Source: Stichopus chloronotus
Taxonomy: Eukaryota; Echinodermata; Holothuroidea; Aspidochirotida; Stichopodidae
Assembly (NCBI GenBank): GCA_021234535.1
Contig: CM037850.1
Span: 13,802,114 to 13,866,113, forward strand
DNA: 64,000 nucleotides
Direction: 5' to 3'
Part shown: in pieces, positions 1 through 11,175 of the stretch
Numbering within the stretch: position 1 is the stretch's first letter
Layout of the letters: each line of letters begins with the position of its first letter
Notes under the pieces: generated by a model
What the model saw: only the letters and a program-made list of their open reading frames with translations
Database searches by the model: none
What the model was told of the DNA's origin: nothing
Position numbers and translations under genes: made by a program

Positions 1-1385
1 TTATATTGTCGTGTTTGTACCTTCTTTTGACTTCGTTCTATAGACGATTTCTTTAAAGGTTGTGTAACATGCTTCTAGAAAAGGGCTCCCTTCATTCAGA
101 AGCTGCAAACTAAAACTCTGAGTGAAAATCCGCTGGAATTTTGTTCATACCTTTTACCGATTTTGAGATGTGACTTTTCAAAGTATGAGAAAAATGCAAA
201 ACAGATGATATGGAGTTTTGCACAGTGTCAGTATTTATTTTGTTAAGCCTATAGGCCTATATATTGCCTCTTAATTACTTTATTACTGAGTTGAACATTG
301 GTAAGTGATATTTTTGAAGGAGAAAATACATGCTTCTAAAGTGTGAAGTCCTCCAAGCGTATGCAATTTTCAAACTTCCTTGAAATAAACGTTACAAAGA
401 CAAATATTAACAGAAGATATATCATAGGAGCCCATCTCCTACGTCACAAATTTGCATACTTAGCCAATGTTTATTCATGATACAGCTGTGAGACAATAAT
501 TTGCCTGTTGATTGATCAATCGTTGACCGTTTTTAATGGAATTTGTAGCCATTTTTAATATTATCAATGCTGAATGCACCCAATGCTTCAAACTGTTATT
601 TTCATGTCACGCGACCATTAACTTCCGCTAGACACATTCAAGAATAACGCCGTTTCACATTCTGCTGCTCAAATGAAAAGCCGAGGAGAGTTGAAAGTCA
701 CTAATATTCAAATCACTGTATTATTTCTCTTTTCGTGGATACTTTCCTCTCTCTTTACTAGTTTCTTTTTTATTATTTTTTTTCCAATCAATTTACACGT
801 TGAAGGCATAAAACGTAATGGAGCACAACCATTGTAATAGTTAAAGGTGCATCATACCTAGAGTGAGGGCGTTCTTACTTTAAAGATTCGTGATAAATTT
901 ATTGGAAACTTTTCAGTCTCTCTCTCTCTCTCTCTGTGCGTACTCGGCTATATATTCTTGCATATTGTTTATCCATGTATACTTCAGAAGAATCATCAAC
1001 TCCTAATGTCCCATTTCAGTCAGGTCACTTTGTGTATTATCCAATGGACAAAACACAGTCAATTTAGGATAAAAATTTCCGACGGGTGAAAGCAACAAAA
1101 AAAAAAACGTAAATTGACATGTGTTCTGTTGTCTGCTCTCTCACACAAAACAATGGTGGTACTTTGTCTATCGTGCACGAACATTGTCCACATGTTGTGA
1201 ATCTTGTTTACCTCTATACTCAGGTTTTGTTTTCAATTAAAAGTTCGGTTATTTACAAACCCAAATTTTCTTTTGTTTATGTTTTTTGTATCAAGATCTC
1301 GTTTTCTCTTGTACAAACTTGTACGTATGTCATATTTGGTAAATGGATGTACCTTATTGAGTGCAAGAAGTCTATCGTTGTCGGT
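1..1385. other. Intergenic, no gene seen
   Basis: AT-rich DNA with many stops in all frames and no family motif. It holds a TC microsatellite (917-935) and oligo-T/oligo-A tracts. The open frame 1119-1523 has low-complexity composition and runs into a dispersed repeat, so it is not called as a gene. Confidence 0.6.
917..935. repeat. (TC)n microsatellite
   Basis: Uninterrupted TC dinucleotide run of about nine units. Confidence 0.9.
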
Positions 1386-1565
1386 TTAGGTCAAAGGTCG
1401 TTTGGGGTAGACAGGGATCAAGTAGTGAAAACTTGTAAACAAGATGTCTCAAGAATGGAAGCTTGTACAGATTTGAAGTTTGGTATTAGAAGTATTGAGT
1501 ACAAATTGCCTATTGTTTTTTGATGGACATAGGTCATTTGAGGTCAACAGGGGCCAAGCCAAGAT
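1386..1565 (+). repeat. Diverged copy of the AGGTCA / 'taaacacgatatctc' dispersed repeat
   Basis: It contains AGGTCAAAGGTCGTTTGGGG, then TTGTAAACAAGATGTCTCAAG, a CTATTGTTTTT-like stretch and a second AGGTCATTTGAGGTCAACAG block, the same order as the tandem units at 33.1-33.8 kb. About 1.3 units. Confidence 0.75.
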
Positions 1566-2691
1566 GGATACCTACAGCATAAGTCATCAATTTAGGTCAG
1601 CACATGTCATTGTATCTCAATTTTGATATTATAAATTATTGTAATATTACAATAACCAAGCGTAACACTATTACTCACCTTATGCAATATGTTAGATTCA
1701 TAAAAAAAAATCCAGGCCACGAAATCCTCGAAACCACAATGCGTTTGTGCGCTCTGGTTTTACACATTTCGGTGAGATATACTTCCACAAATCTTCAGAC
1801 ATTTTCCGTGAAATTTTACTGAATTTTATGGCGGGGGGGGGGGGCATTGTCTGGCGATTTGTTCTTACGCCTATCGGCAGGCAGTGATGCAACAGTGTGC
1901 TTGTAATCCTGGCTACCAATCAGGTAAGTATACCGTTTGTGGTGTACAGTTGGAGGGTGAATGTCAAACTATCCACCTTTGAATGTTCAAGCAAAGATTT
2001 TTACTAAATAATAACACTGCTGACAAATCAGTAAGGTTGTAAGTTTCAACAGCATTTACAACTAAATGATATACATACTGTTGGATGCGCTTGGGGGGGG
2101 GGGGGGGGAGGGGGGATGTAATATGAGGGGGCCGAGGTGAGGCGGAGACGTGGGGCAACTGTGGTTACAAATTTCCAGCCGCGACTCACTCATGTTTTCT
2201 TGCAGCAGCTGGTATGAAGTTCTTCTTAGGTAATATATATACCACAAGATCTCAGAAGTCATATTACGATAAATAAACATTATCACCAGCCGTTCTCAGC
2301 AGGAACTCCTTCGTTGTGCAAGCCTTGATAAAAAATTCAAAACCCACTTAAAATTTGTGAGCATGTGAAAATGACGAATTCATGGTCAATTTACTAGCCA
2401 TTCGAAATAGTTGCAATACCAACCGGCTTCGTTTCTGCATGGAGGTTTTCCTTTTACCTCCATGGCTTCTGGCAGATCATAATATGACAATTCACGCAGT
2501 ATCAGATACTACATTTACAAGTATATAGACCTAATCAACCGCTTTACTATAGGGTTACCTGTGCGGCGCCCTCTTTTTGGTATATGTCTGTCGTAAAGGT
2601 GTATAGTATATACTGTATTATGGATCTTTCAGCCGAGGAAATATTACGTTACAACAGCCATCTGTGGTGTATTTGTCACTAGCTGTCCTAT
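1566..2691. other. Intergenic, no gene seen
   Basis: It contains two long G runs (1833-1844 and 2093-2115, the latter broken by one A). Otherwise unremarkable AT-rich DNA without coding signal. Confidence 0.6.
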
Positions 2692-3038
2692 TTAAAGGGA
2701 AATAGGGCGTTTAGAACCAACATGACACACAAAAGAAAATAGCTTTAATCATTGTTAAACCATGCAGTCTCATCAATAAACATATAGCAAAGCTCCATCT
2801 CCTCAAAACATGCATGTGATGAGTAATAGAAGATGCAATATTTGAATTTTGAAAAGTTTGGGTGAACAAATTAGTGTTGGGCAACAAATAACTGAATTTA
2901 TATCTGTGACAAGCTTATTTCTTGAAAAGAAGGCTATTGTCCTTCCTTATTTTGAATAATCTATCATTCTACGTCCACAAACATTGGTTTGAAAAATATG
3001 GATGTTTTCTTTGAAACAAACGCCCTATTTCTCTTTAA
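2692..3038 (-). mobile_element. TTAA-flanked MITE, copy 1
   Basis: A 347 bp unit bounded by TTAA (2692-2695 and 3035-3038). Terminal inverted repeats of 17 bases, AGGGAAATAGGGCGTTT at the left and AAACGCCCTATTTCTCT at the right, differ at one position. No coding capacity. TTAA duplication is typical of piggyBac-type insertion, so a non-autonomous piggyBac-like element is likely. Its reverse complement matches the copies at 14021 and 34302 through the interior (for example GATGAGACTG...GGTTTAACAATG). Confidence 0.85.
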
Positions 3039-3155
3039 GGCCCGATGTACATCACAGGTTTTGCTACCCGATAGTTGAACACTCAATTAAGGACAATGGT
3101 GTCCCTGTTTCAAATCCTTCACATGTAGACTAATATCTTTAAAGATTCATATTTA

Positions 3156-4905
3156 ATAATTTTGACGATTATTTTATCAATATTGGTCCAGATAACCAGC
3201 ATAATATTCCAAAAGTCTCTCCTAATTTCAAGGCATACAAGAAAAGGTTACCAATTCTATTTTCGTTGTCCCTGCGACTTTTGACTAAATTCTTTCGGCT
3301 GCCGGTTTTGATGGTATTTCCGCATATATTGCAAAACATGTTGACACTTTTCTGTGTGGTCATTGACATACCTTTGTAATTTTTCTGTTGAACAATTAGG
3401 TATTATTCCCACTTCCTTGAAAATTGCAGGTGTTGTACCAAAGGGCATGCGACTAATTTTATATAGACCCATCTCTGCCCTTCCTTGTTTTTCAAAGGTT
3501 ATTGAAAAGGTCACAATGTTCTCAAGACTACGTACTTGCTTCAATGAGCACAATTTACTTTACGAATACCAGTTTGGCTTTCTTACCGGTAGCTCAACTA
3601 CACATGCTGACGTTATGGATGATTTAGAAAGAAATCACTTTGTATGTGAAATTTGCCGACACATTTGATCAGTTATCTGACTGGATAAACTTGAGCACTA
3701 CGGAATCAGGTGTACTGCCTTGCAGTGGCTTAAAAGTCACCTTGAGGGTTATCAAGAGTATGTTGCAATCAGTAATGTAAACTGCGCATGTAATCCAAAT
3801 TTAATGTGTTGTCTCTCAAGGTTCAATATCGGGTCCTTTACTTTTGTCATCTACGTCAATGATCTCAACAGAACAAGTACCAAAGTCCACATCGTTTCCT
3901 ACGCAGATGACACCAAACTGTTTCTTTCTAGTCCTGATATAAATGTTCTGCTAAATACAATTCAAAATGATCTTATCAAATATTCATAATTGGTTCTGTG
4001 CAGACAAATTTTTACCCAATGTTAAGAAAACTTCATCAATTATATTCAATTCATCTCCGAAAAAGTTGAACGTAAACGTGAATAGTATTTTTCTCTGTGG
4101 AGATAAAATCATGCTCCCCAATGTTGCCAAGTTTCTTTGGGTGTTTATTGACAAACAGCTCCCCTGGAGCAATTATAGTCAATATAGGCCTATATCCAAT
4201 TTATTCTTCGTCATATCCTCTCCCAGAGCTTTATGATACACTTGGTACAATATCCCTATTCTTCCCTTTCTTTACCTACTGCAATGTGTGGTGCATGCAG
4301 AACGTATCAAACTAGAATTCAACCGCTTTTTATTGTAGAGAAAACAGTAATTCGCTATATTGGTAGTAAAGATTACCTCTATGATACTGCTCCTCAGCAT
4401 GAATATTCTTACAATTTATGATCTGAATCGGTATTACGTTAGTATTTTTGTTTTCAATTGGATCCATGAGACTGCCATACATTTTCAGGGGCTCTTTCCT
4501 CCTTCGTAATAATAACCATTCTATATCCAGGTTGTACGAATTACCAATTATCCATGCCTTTTTGTAGGCTAGTTGTTAGTTATTCGTTTGTGTTAAACTT
4601 TGGAACTCACTTCCTAATGCCATCGTGATTTGTAGAACTGTAAATATTTTCAAACAATAGTTGAAATCTCATCTTACTTTAAACTATCATTGACTCATTC
4701 TTATATTTTTTTCGATCTGCATGTTTAATTACTTTTTAATTGTCATAACCTTTAATTTACTTTTTCTTATTATAACTTAGGGGTGACAACGTATATAAAC
4801 TCCACCGAGGTTACTCCTCGATCTCTTTTAATCTGGTCTCGTCTATTTATTTAATTGTATATTCATGTTCGAACAGATTGAAATAAATTCAAAGTTCAAA
4901 TTAAA
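3156..4905 (+). mobile_element. Decayed L2/CR1-like LINE, reverse transcriptase part
   Basis: Broken frames encode, in order: FDDYFINIGP (3161, the pre-RT motif), YRPISALPCFSKVIEK and YEYQFGFLTGSSTTHA (about 3460-3610, fingers), WLKSHLEGYQEYV (3720), YVNDL then YADDT at 3900-3914 (the RT catalytic motif), ADKFLPNVKKTSSIIF, a FLWVFIDKQLPW block near 4130, and C-terminal YQTRIQPLFIVEK near 4310. Several frameshifts separate them, and the GVPQGS motif is degraded. A 3' tail with AT-rich UTR and AAATAAA-like words ends near 4900. The endonuclease part is missing, so this is a 5'-truncated dead copy. Confidence 0.85.
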
Positions 4906-5711
4906 CAAAACTTGTGTTGGGTTTCACAATGATCTCAAATTTATGAACAACATTTTGTATAAAAGGCCATTAATCCGTCAGATTTAGCACACAGAGACAT
5001 TTTTCGGAATTGGTTTTTGTAGGTTTTTAAATGAAGGAACACCAAAAGTCACACCAAATTCTTTATCTGTCATCGTTAAAATGAGAATTTTCGTGCCATT
5101 GACAGTCATGTGAATGATGAGATGAGAGGGTTTCAAAAAAAAAAAAAAAAATGGCCACTGATCTAAAGCAGATTGAACTTTCATAAAAAAAAATTGAGGA
5201 TTTTTTTTCCTTTCTATTATCGGTGAAACCATGGCTTAAAAGCATGTTACGTTTGGAAGTATAATGTACCGTATTTAAAAAAAAAATATCTATTTTACAG
5301 CCATACTTTGCATTTCATGCCACGCAGACAGATACTTGAATATCATTTGTATATCTTTGTAATGTTGGTAATGATAAAAAGGAAACAACATGGGATAGTT
5401 TTCACTAGCGTCAAATTCAAGGTTAAAGAAGCACTTCAATTTCAAAGAAAAACAAATAATTATCTCAGTAATTTGAAGTTCCACCAAACTTTTGTTCATC
5501 CTCACTCCTTGTCATAGACCTTACTGTGCCACACTAGCTTTGTAATCACACTCCATTAGATATTCGATTGAAATTAGCTTGTACCAAATTCCATAGACTT
5601 AACTACTTTTCATCTGCATATCCCGATATAAAATGCCTCATGCCAAAATTCCGTAGCGTTACACAAGTATTAATCGGCATATTCCGATTTAAATAGGCAA
5701 AACCAATTGAA
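4906..5711. other. Intergenic, no gene seen
   Basis: A-runs (about 5137-5153 and 5275-5287) and two imperfect direct copies of a CATAT-CCGATxTAAA motif (about 5615-5700). The latter may be the 3' remnant of the minus-strand LINE. No coding support. Confidence 0.5.
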
Positions 5712-6600
5712 TCAATATGTATGCCCCACAACAATATCCTTGTGAAGGAATTTGAAATTCCTCCTAATCATACCTAGAATTTGGTTCCCTTTTTTAGCAG
5801 CCTCTGCACACTGTTTAGGAGATTTAAAAGAAGAATATACACAAATGTCAAGACCTTTTTCAACTTGGACTTCCTCTATGTTAATACCACCAAGACTGTA
5901 GTTAGGATTCCCACGACTAAAATGCATCACTTTAAATTTGTCTACGTTGAACAGCGTTTGTCAATATTGTAACCACTTGAAAATTTTATCAAGACCACTT
6001 CGCAAACACCTAACGTCATAATCCGAAAAAAACCAAAAAAACATTGAAGTATATTTTTGTATCATCTGCAAATTTCTTGACCGAAGAACTACCAGTGTCG
6101 TCCAGATCATTAAAAAGAAATAAAAGAAATAACTAAGGACCAAGAACCTACCCCAATGGCACACCACTAGAAACCTTTGCCCAATCAGAAGTGTGGCCAC
6201 TTAATACTACTCTCTGTTTACGATTACTTAACTAGTAATCCAGCCCATAGCTGACCATCAATACCCAGACCCTGCAATTTAAGTAGCAAGGGACTATGAG
6301 GGACGTTGTCGAAGGTTTTCTGGAAATCTAAAGATACTGCATCAACCGGCTTACAGCTATCCAAGGAATTAGTAACATCTTCCAGGAATTCCAAAAGGTT
6401 CGTCAAACAAGATCTTTTCTGACCAAAACCATGTCTGGAAGGATTCAACAGCAAGTTAATATTAAAATGGTTCATCTCCACATCCTTAATAATAGACTCT
6501 ATAACTTTAGAAACAATACTGGTAAGACTGACAGGCCTATAATTACTGTGAAGACTACGTTTACCCTTTTTACAGATAGGTTATGAAGTAGGCAATAATT
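5712..6600 (-). mobile_element. Decayed CR1-like LINE, reverse transcriptase part (minus strand)
   Basis: Reading right to left: PICKKGKRSLHSNYRPVSL then TSIVSKVIESIIKD (6600-6480), HGFGQKRSCLTNLLEFLEDV and AVSLDFQKTFDNVPHSPLL (6430-6270, fingers and first palm motif), a FADDTK-like motif near 6070, and MHFSRGNPNYSLGG...KQCAEAAKKGNQILGMIRR (5930-5740). These are the RT blocks of a CR1-type LINE. Stops and frameshifts interrupt it after 6224. It is of a different lineage from the + strand element at 3156, judged by motif wording. Confidence 0.85.
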
Positions 6601-7249
6601 GAGGAAACCTCAAAAAATAAAAAATCAATAGAGGTAGATTCGAATTCTCCTTCAAATTACTACAGAACATGTTGTATGATGTCGTACAATAATTGTTTGT
6701 CGATGCCACGGTTTTTTTCTTTTTCTGAGTGGGAAAGAATGTCTGAAAAATCATTGAACATTGCAACGTAAGCTGCAATTATGAAGTCCACTGGCAATGC
6801 CGGTCAAAAGGCAAAACTAAAATTTACTACACATAGCCTATTGCAGCTGCTAGAACGAAATTGGACCCCGGATTGAGCAACTCACTCTACAACGGGGTCA
6901 CACCCCATTTGTCCAGTTTAGCTCACCAAAATGGTATATACCTTTGTCTGAATATAAATGTATACAGTTTTGGCGTAATGATTAAATAATATGGAAATGA
7001 CTATACTAGATTGAAATATATTGACTAAGTTTATAGAGGACGACATATTTACTTTAATTACATGTCTGTCTCCAGACGTTATTCATTTACTAGGCTATAC
7101 CATTTGTAATTAGGGATATATTCCACTCAGTACTAACCTTGCGCTTTGCTGGTATGTGTTTGTCAAAGGTACACAAGTACAGTGAGTTGCTACTATTAGT
7201 TCAGTATATGAATAGTATTGGGTGCGCTACCAGATTTCACAACTTTCAC
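6601..7249. other. Intergenic gap before exon 1a, no gene seen
   Basis: No open frame of note and no family motif. Upstream LINE sequence may extend a little into it but is unrecognisable. Confidence 0.5.
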
Positions 7250-7358
7250 ACTAATCACTGGTAGTACGGTACGTACTGAAGACATACGAGAAGGACACTG
7301 AGTAACGGTGTAACAGTTAGACGATTATACTGTAGTCGTTTTGCGTTCACTCGCAGCG
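7250..7358 (+). promoter_or_regulatory. Likely promoter / 5'UTR upstream of exon 1a
   Basis: The 100 bases before the exon 1a ATG, and the exon itself, contain clustered CpG (ACG, TCG, GCG words) in otherwise CpG-poor DNA, as expected for an unmethylated start region in an invertebrate. No convincing TATA box or initiator was found. A pyrimidine-rich stretch ending in TCGCAG lies five bases before the ATG, so exon 1a could instead be a second exon behind an unseen 5'UTR exon. Placement is inferred. Confidence 0.35.
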
Positions 7359-7404
7359 ATGTCGAATCCAATAGGTTTCGAAGGCATTGCGCCAGCATCA
7401 AACG
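7359..7404 (+). CDS. ANO: Anoctamin candidate first coding exon 1a
   Basis: The ATG at 7359 opens MSNPIGFEGIAPASN, 15 codons plus one base, ending at a good donor (gtgagc at 7405). The ATG has G at -3 (GCAGCG before ATG). The exon ends in phase 1, the phase needed to enter either the exon at 16601 (g+gc gives Gly) or that at 38281 (g+ga gives Gly). The residues lie in the poorly conserved extreme N-terminus, so homology cannot confirm it; support is the CpG-rich setting, clean donor and frame match. A bounded short ORF with a donor can arise by chance. RNA reads joining 7404 to 16601 or 38281 would settle it. Confidence 0.55.
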
Positions 7405-8999
7405 GTGAGCTTTTGAATGAGATTAACAGAGTGAATTGTTGTTTTGTTAACTCGATTTGAGCGACCGCACCCTCTGCTATACCGAAGTTAGTCCTACACT
7501 GGTCCTAGCCTAAGGCCTGACGATACCATTAGGCATTCACTTAGTTACATGCGAGTAACACTAACAACAGTGTACTACAACTGTTCTTCTGGACATAGTA
7601 ATTAGGACAATCTGTGGTAGACTCTTGCAACCACCCGTTTTAGAAGTACCCTGTAACTCTCAGACTTAGACTAACTTTGGCCTCGAGTATGTAGTCTGCC
7701 ATTGACATGATCTATAGCCTAGGCCTAGTCTTAACTTGAGCTAAGTTAAAGACAGCACCCAGTTTCAGTTTATCAGCCTTCAACCAGGGTTAGACTCCTA
7801 GTCCTACTTCCACTCGGTTACAGTAAATCCAATAAAAGTAGCTGCATGTTGAATGATCACAAAAATTACGGCTGAGCCAACTACAGGTTGGATACAGTAC
7901 TGTTCCATGAAGCATTTTAGGTGAATATGACAAGTACTACTTACTAGTAATCCTTGTGTAGGCCAGTATTTGTTGGTGCTATAGGCGTAGTTGCATAGTT
8001 TGCCAATGAAACCAAACCGACATGTACATGTCATTTGGTATTACAGTTTGCTCATTGTAAAAGACGTAAAACAGTGTGAATGTAACAATGCAAAGTGAGT
8101 TGTCTCAACAAAAATTTGTAAGGGAATATTTTTGGTTGTACAAATAATGAATGTTTATGTGTGCAGTAGTATGAATAATTTCATGAGTTAAATGATCTGA
8201 CATTCTGTTCAACAATGCAGAGCAGAGTTGAATAGAAAGTTCAGCTGTTCAACAAATGAAATTATGCATACTACTGCATGAATGGAAAACATTTGCTTTG
8301 TATAACACCTCAAAATTTTGCTGAAGTCTGATTTGATAAGAAAGAAGAGGATATGGCCTATTGTGTTCAATATGCAATGTACCATCCCCAATGTGTCAGT
8401 GATGTATTGAGTTGCAGCATTCAATGATTGCTGACTCCTTGCTGTTGGTTAGTGTGTACTCACCCACAATCGTGAGTTAGTACATACTCATCCATGGTTA
8501 AATGTCATAATCATGATGATAGTGCTGTATCAGGAGTGGCATTCATCACTAATCATCCAGTCAGATATAGTGGAATCAGGAGGTTACCTGCATGGAAATT
8601 GTATGGCCTGCTTAAAGCCCGAGGCTGGGGTTGTAAAAGAAATACTCAACTGCCATAAATAAATATTGAACAACAAGTAGGTTTATGTGAACTTGAAGGT
8701 TTCTAAGCTTCTAATATCCTCATATGTGCCATCTTAGCCTTTTATTAAATTTTTCTGGGAAAAGTACAAACATCCAATTCCATTTGCTGAATGAAGTTGC
8801 AAATCCCATCCTCGTAATTAGTAGAGCTGTTTCTTTTACCATCATGACATTTTTATTTTGAAAGTTGCTTTCTGACCCATGTTTATAGCTCTTTTATCCC
8901 AAAGGTCATTCTGCATGTTTACTTTTGTTTGAGGATCATGGGACTATACCTCATTTTGTTTTCGATGATAATCTTAACCTTTGTAATCCTGCATATTTG

Positions 9000-9170
9000 T
9001 GTGTGTGTATGTGTGTTTGCGATGCCCTACCTTGGTAAACATGATATCTCAAGAAAGGAAGCTGGGTCAGATCTCATATTTAGTATGTAGGTGTGCCACA
9101 TCTAGTTGAAGACCCCTATTGTTTTTGGTGGAGGTCAAAGATCATTTGGGGTTAACAGGTGTCATTCGGT
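9000..9170 (+). repeat. Fragment of the AGGTCA dispersed repeat
   Basis: A GT-rich start (GTGTGTGTATGTGTG) leads to TAAACATGATATCTCAAG, CTATTGTTTTTGGTGGAGG and GGTCAAAGATCATTTGGGG: one unit in the same order as at 33 kb, with two changes inside the AGGTCA core. Confidence 0.75.
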
Positions 9171-9904
9171 CTACGATCTCATGTAAGGTGTTTGCATCAT
9201 GGGAATTGTAATATGCAGTTGTGCATGTTGAGACATAATACATATCAGTCATCGTCGAAACCACCAATGCACATGTGCATTCTGGTTGCCATTCAGAATT
9301 GCTGCTAAGTCAAAGACACTGGCTGAAAAATTCAACAAACTGTAATATTGATATCTGAAACACATCTGTGAATTTCCATGCATAAACTTTCCCAGCAATT
9401 TCTGTATGCCAGAGGTTGGGAGGCAAATTTAAGTTCCTTTTAGTGATAGCTTTTTTTGCAACTTTACCTGTAGTTAATGACAACTGGTTCATGTGCTGTT
9501 ACTTTGAGTATTGTGGCTCTCAAGCAAGGTTTCTGCCTGCAAGTCTAACTTGGTGGAGTTTCATAGACCTGTATTAGACCTACTGTAATGAGTTCACATG
9601 TAGTTTCTTGTTGGGATAATTTAATACTGCACCCCCAAAATGTTATTTAAAACATTGTGTGCAACCACTTGGTGTACTGTTGAATGTTGTGTAACAAGAT
9701 CCATAGATAACTGCCTAGCGTGTCATTGTAACATTCACACCATCCTTCAATGTTGAGGGTACCAGTATCATGTTGTCGTGGGACATCATCATTTTTAAGA
9801 GCTTCTACTCGATTGTTATGACATTTTGCAGTACATGTTATCTATGCGCACCCTATAACACATGGTAACATTACGACCTTAGAACGTTAGTTGATCTATT
9901 TATT

Positions 9905-10050
9905 GCAGTAGCGAGGATAACAACTAAATGAGAATAAATGTGGTTGAGAAAATAGGAACTACAGGAGGGTGTGGATGTGACTCTACTCCTGCAAGCTAAG
10001 AGCATATGTGGTTGTGACGATAGCAACTAAATGGGGATGTGCACAGATTG
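9905..10050 (+). repeat. Degenerate copies of a TGTGGTTGTGA..ATAGCAACTAAA motif
   Basis: Blocks AGGATAACAACTAAATGAG, TGTGGTTGAGAAAATAGGAAC and TGTGGTTGTGACGATAGCAAC recur with irregular spacing. The same word set forms the tandem stretch at 11015-11175, so the two are related. Confidence 0.55.
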
Positions 10051-11014
10051 GCATAATAATGAGAGCCCAGCTTCTGAAGTAAAAGAAGGCAAGCAACCGT
10101 TCAAAGAGTCCAGTGAAAACACTGTTTCTAAGATAAGTTATATTACTAATTATTCTTGATGAACAAGTACAGTTATATTCTAGATTTTTGACCAGCTTTA
10201 GGAAAAATGGTATACACGGTATATTTGGGAAATGTGGTCTCAGAGCTGTGAATACTATACAGTAAACATCCCTTTTTCAGTCGATTCAATTATTTAAGAT
10301 CACCTGTGATTGACTAAAAAATTCAACTTTCTGTATGGTGTTGTGTATACATGCAGTGCAGCCTTGGATAAGCATAAGACTTTTAAAAGGAAAAAAAATG
10401 TTCATTGCATGAATTAAAGAAACATGAAAAAGATTATTCAACAGTGACAGTTCTTGGGACAGGGAAAAATTTAAAAACACAAGAGTGAATAACTCCCAAG
10501 CAGAACAAAAAATTTCCAACCCAAAATGTGTGGTCCGATTGAACAAGGGAGCTATTGCTGTCTGCATACAGAATTTAACATTTGTAGGCCAATTAAGAGT
10601 ACTTTGTAACAGTACATTCTACAAGGCAGGATTGAAATGGGACAGTGTCGACGATACTGCATGTGGTGAAGAACATGAAAAGTAGTTACAATGGACAAGT
10701 GTGAAAGGCCCTCATAACAATCTGCATTACATTTGAGAGCTTATAAGTGAAGTTTGTTCTCTAGGATGTAAATTGGTTTCTTTGCAGTCTTGCCATTGCC
10801 TGATGTTTAGCACATGTGTACACTGGGAACCTAACCTACATGTACTGTACTGTAGGTCTAGGTACAGTACAATAATCTCCGTACTGGAAGAGCTGTCCAC
10901 TTTGTGTGCACAGCGATTTGTGTTTTCTATGTTTTGGTTCTAAAGTGACCCCCAAATTCCCCAACTGATGGTTTGTTTGTTCTATAATATGGTTGCAAGC
11001 AAGTGACAATGTTG

Positions 11015-11175
11015 CTGGTTGTAAGGATACAAATTAGAATAATATGTGGTTGTGAGGATGGCATTTGAATGATATGTGGTTGTGAAGATGGCAACTAAAG
11101 GAGGATATATGTTACTACGAGGATAGCATTTAAAGGAAGATATATGCATTTGTGATGATAGCAACTAAAGGGGGT
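11015..11175 (+). repeat. Imperfect 30-38 bp tandem repeat
   Basis: GTGGTTGTGAGGATGGCATT at 11046 recurs at 11076 (period 30), then as diverged units near 11109 and 11146 (spacing about 37). Confidence 0.7.

Noticed and set aside
1119..1523. Open frame of 134 codons, + strand
   Set aside because: Its second half is a copy of the AGGTCA dispersed repeat and the first half is low-complexity, Phe/Val/Ile-rich translation of AT-rich DNA.
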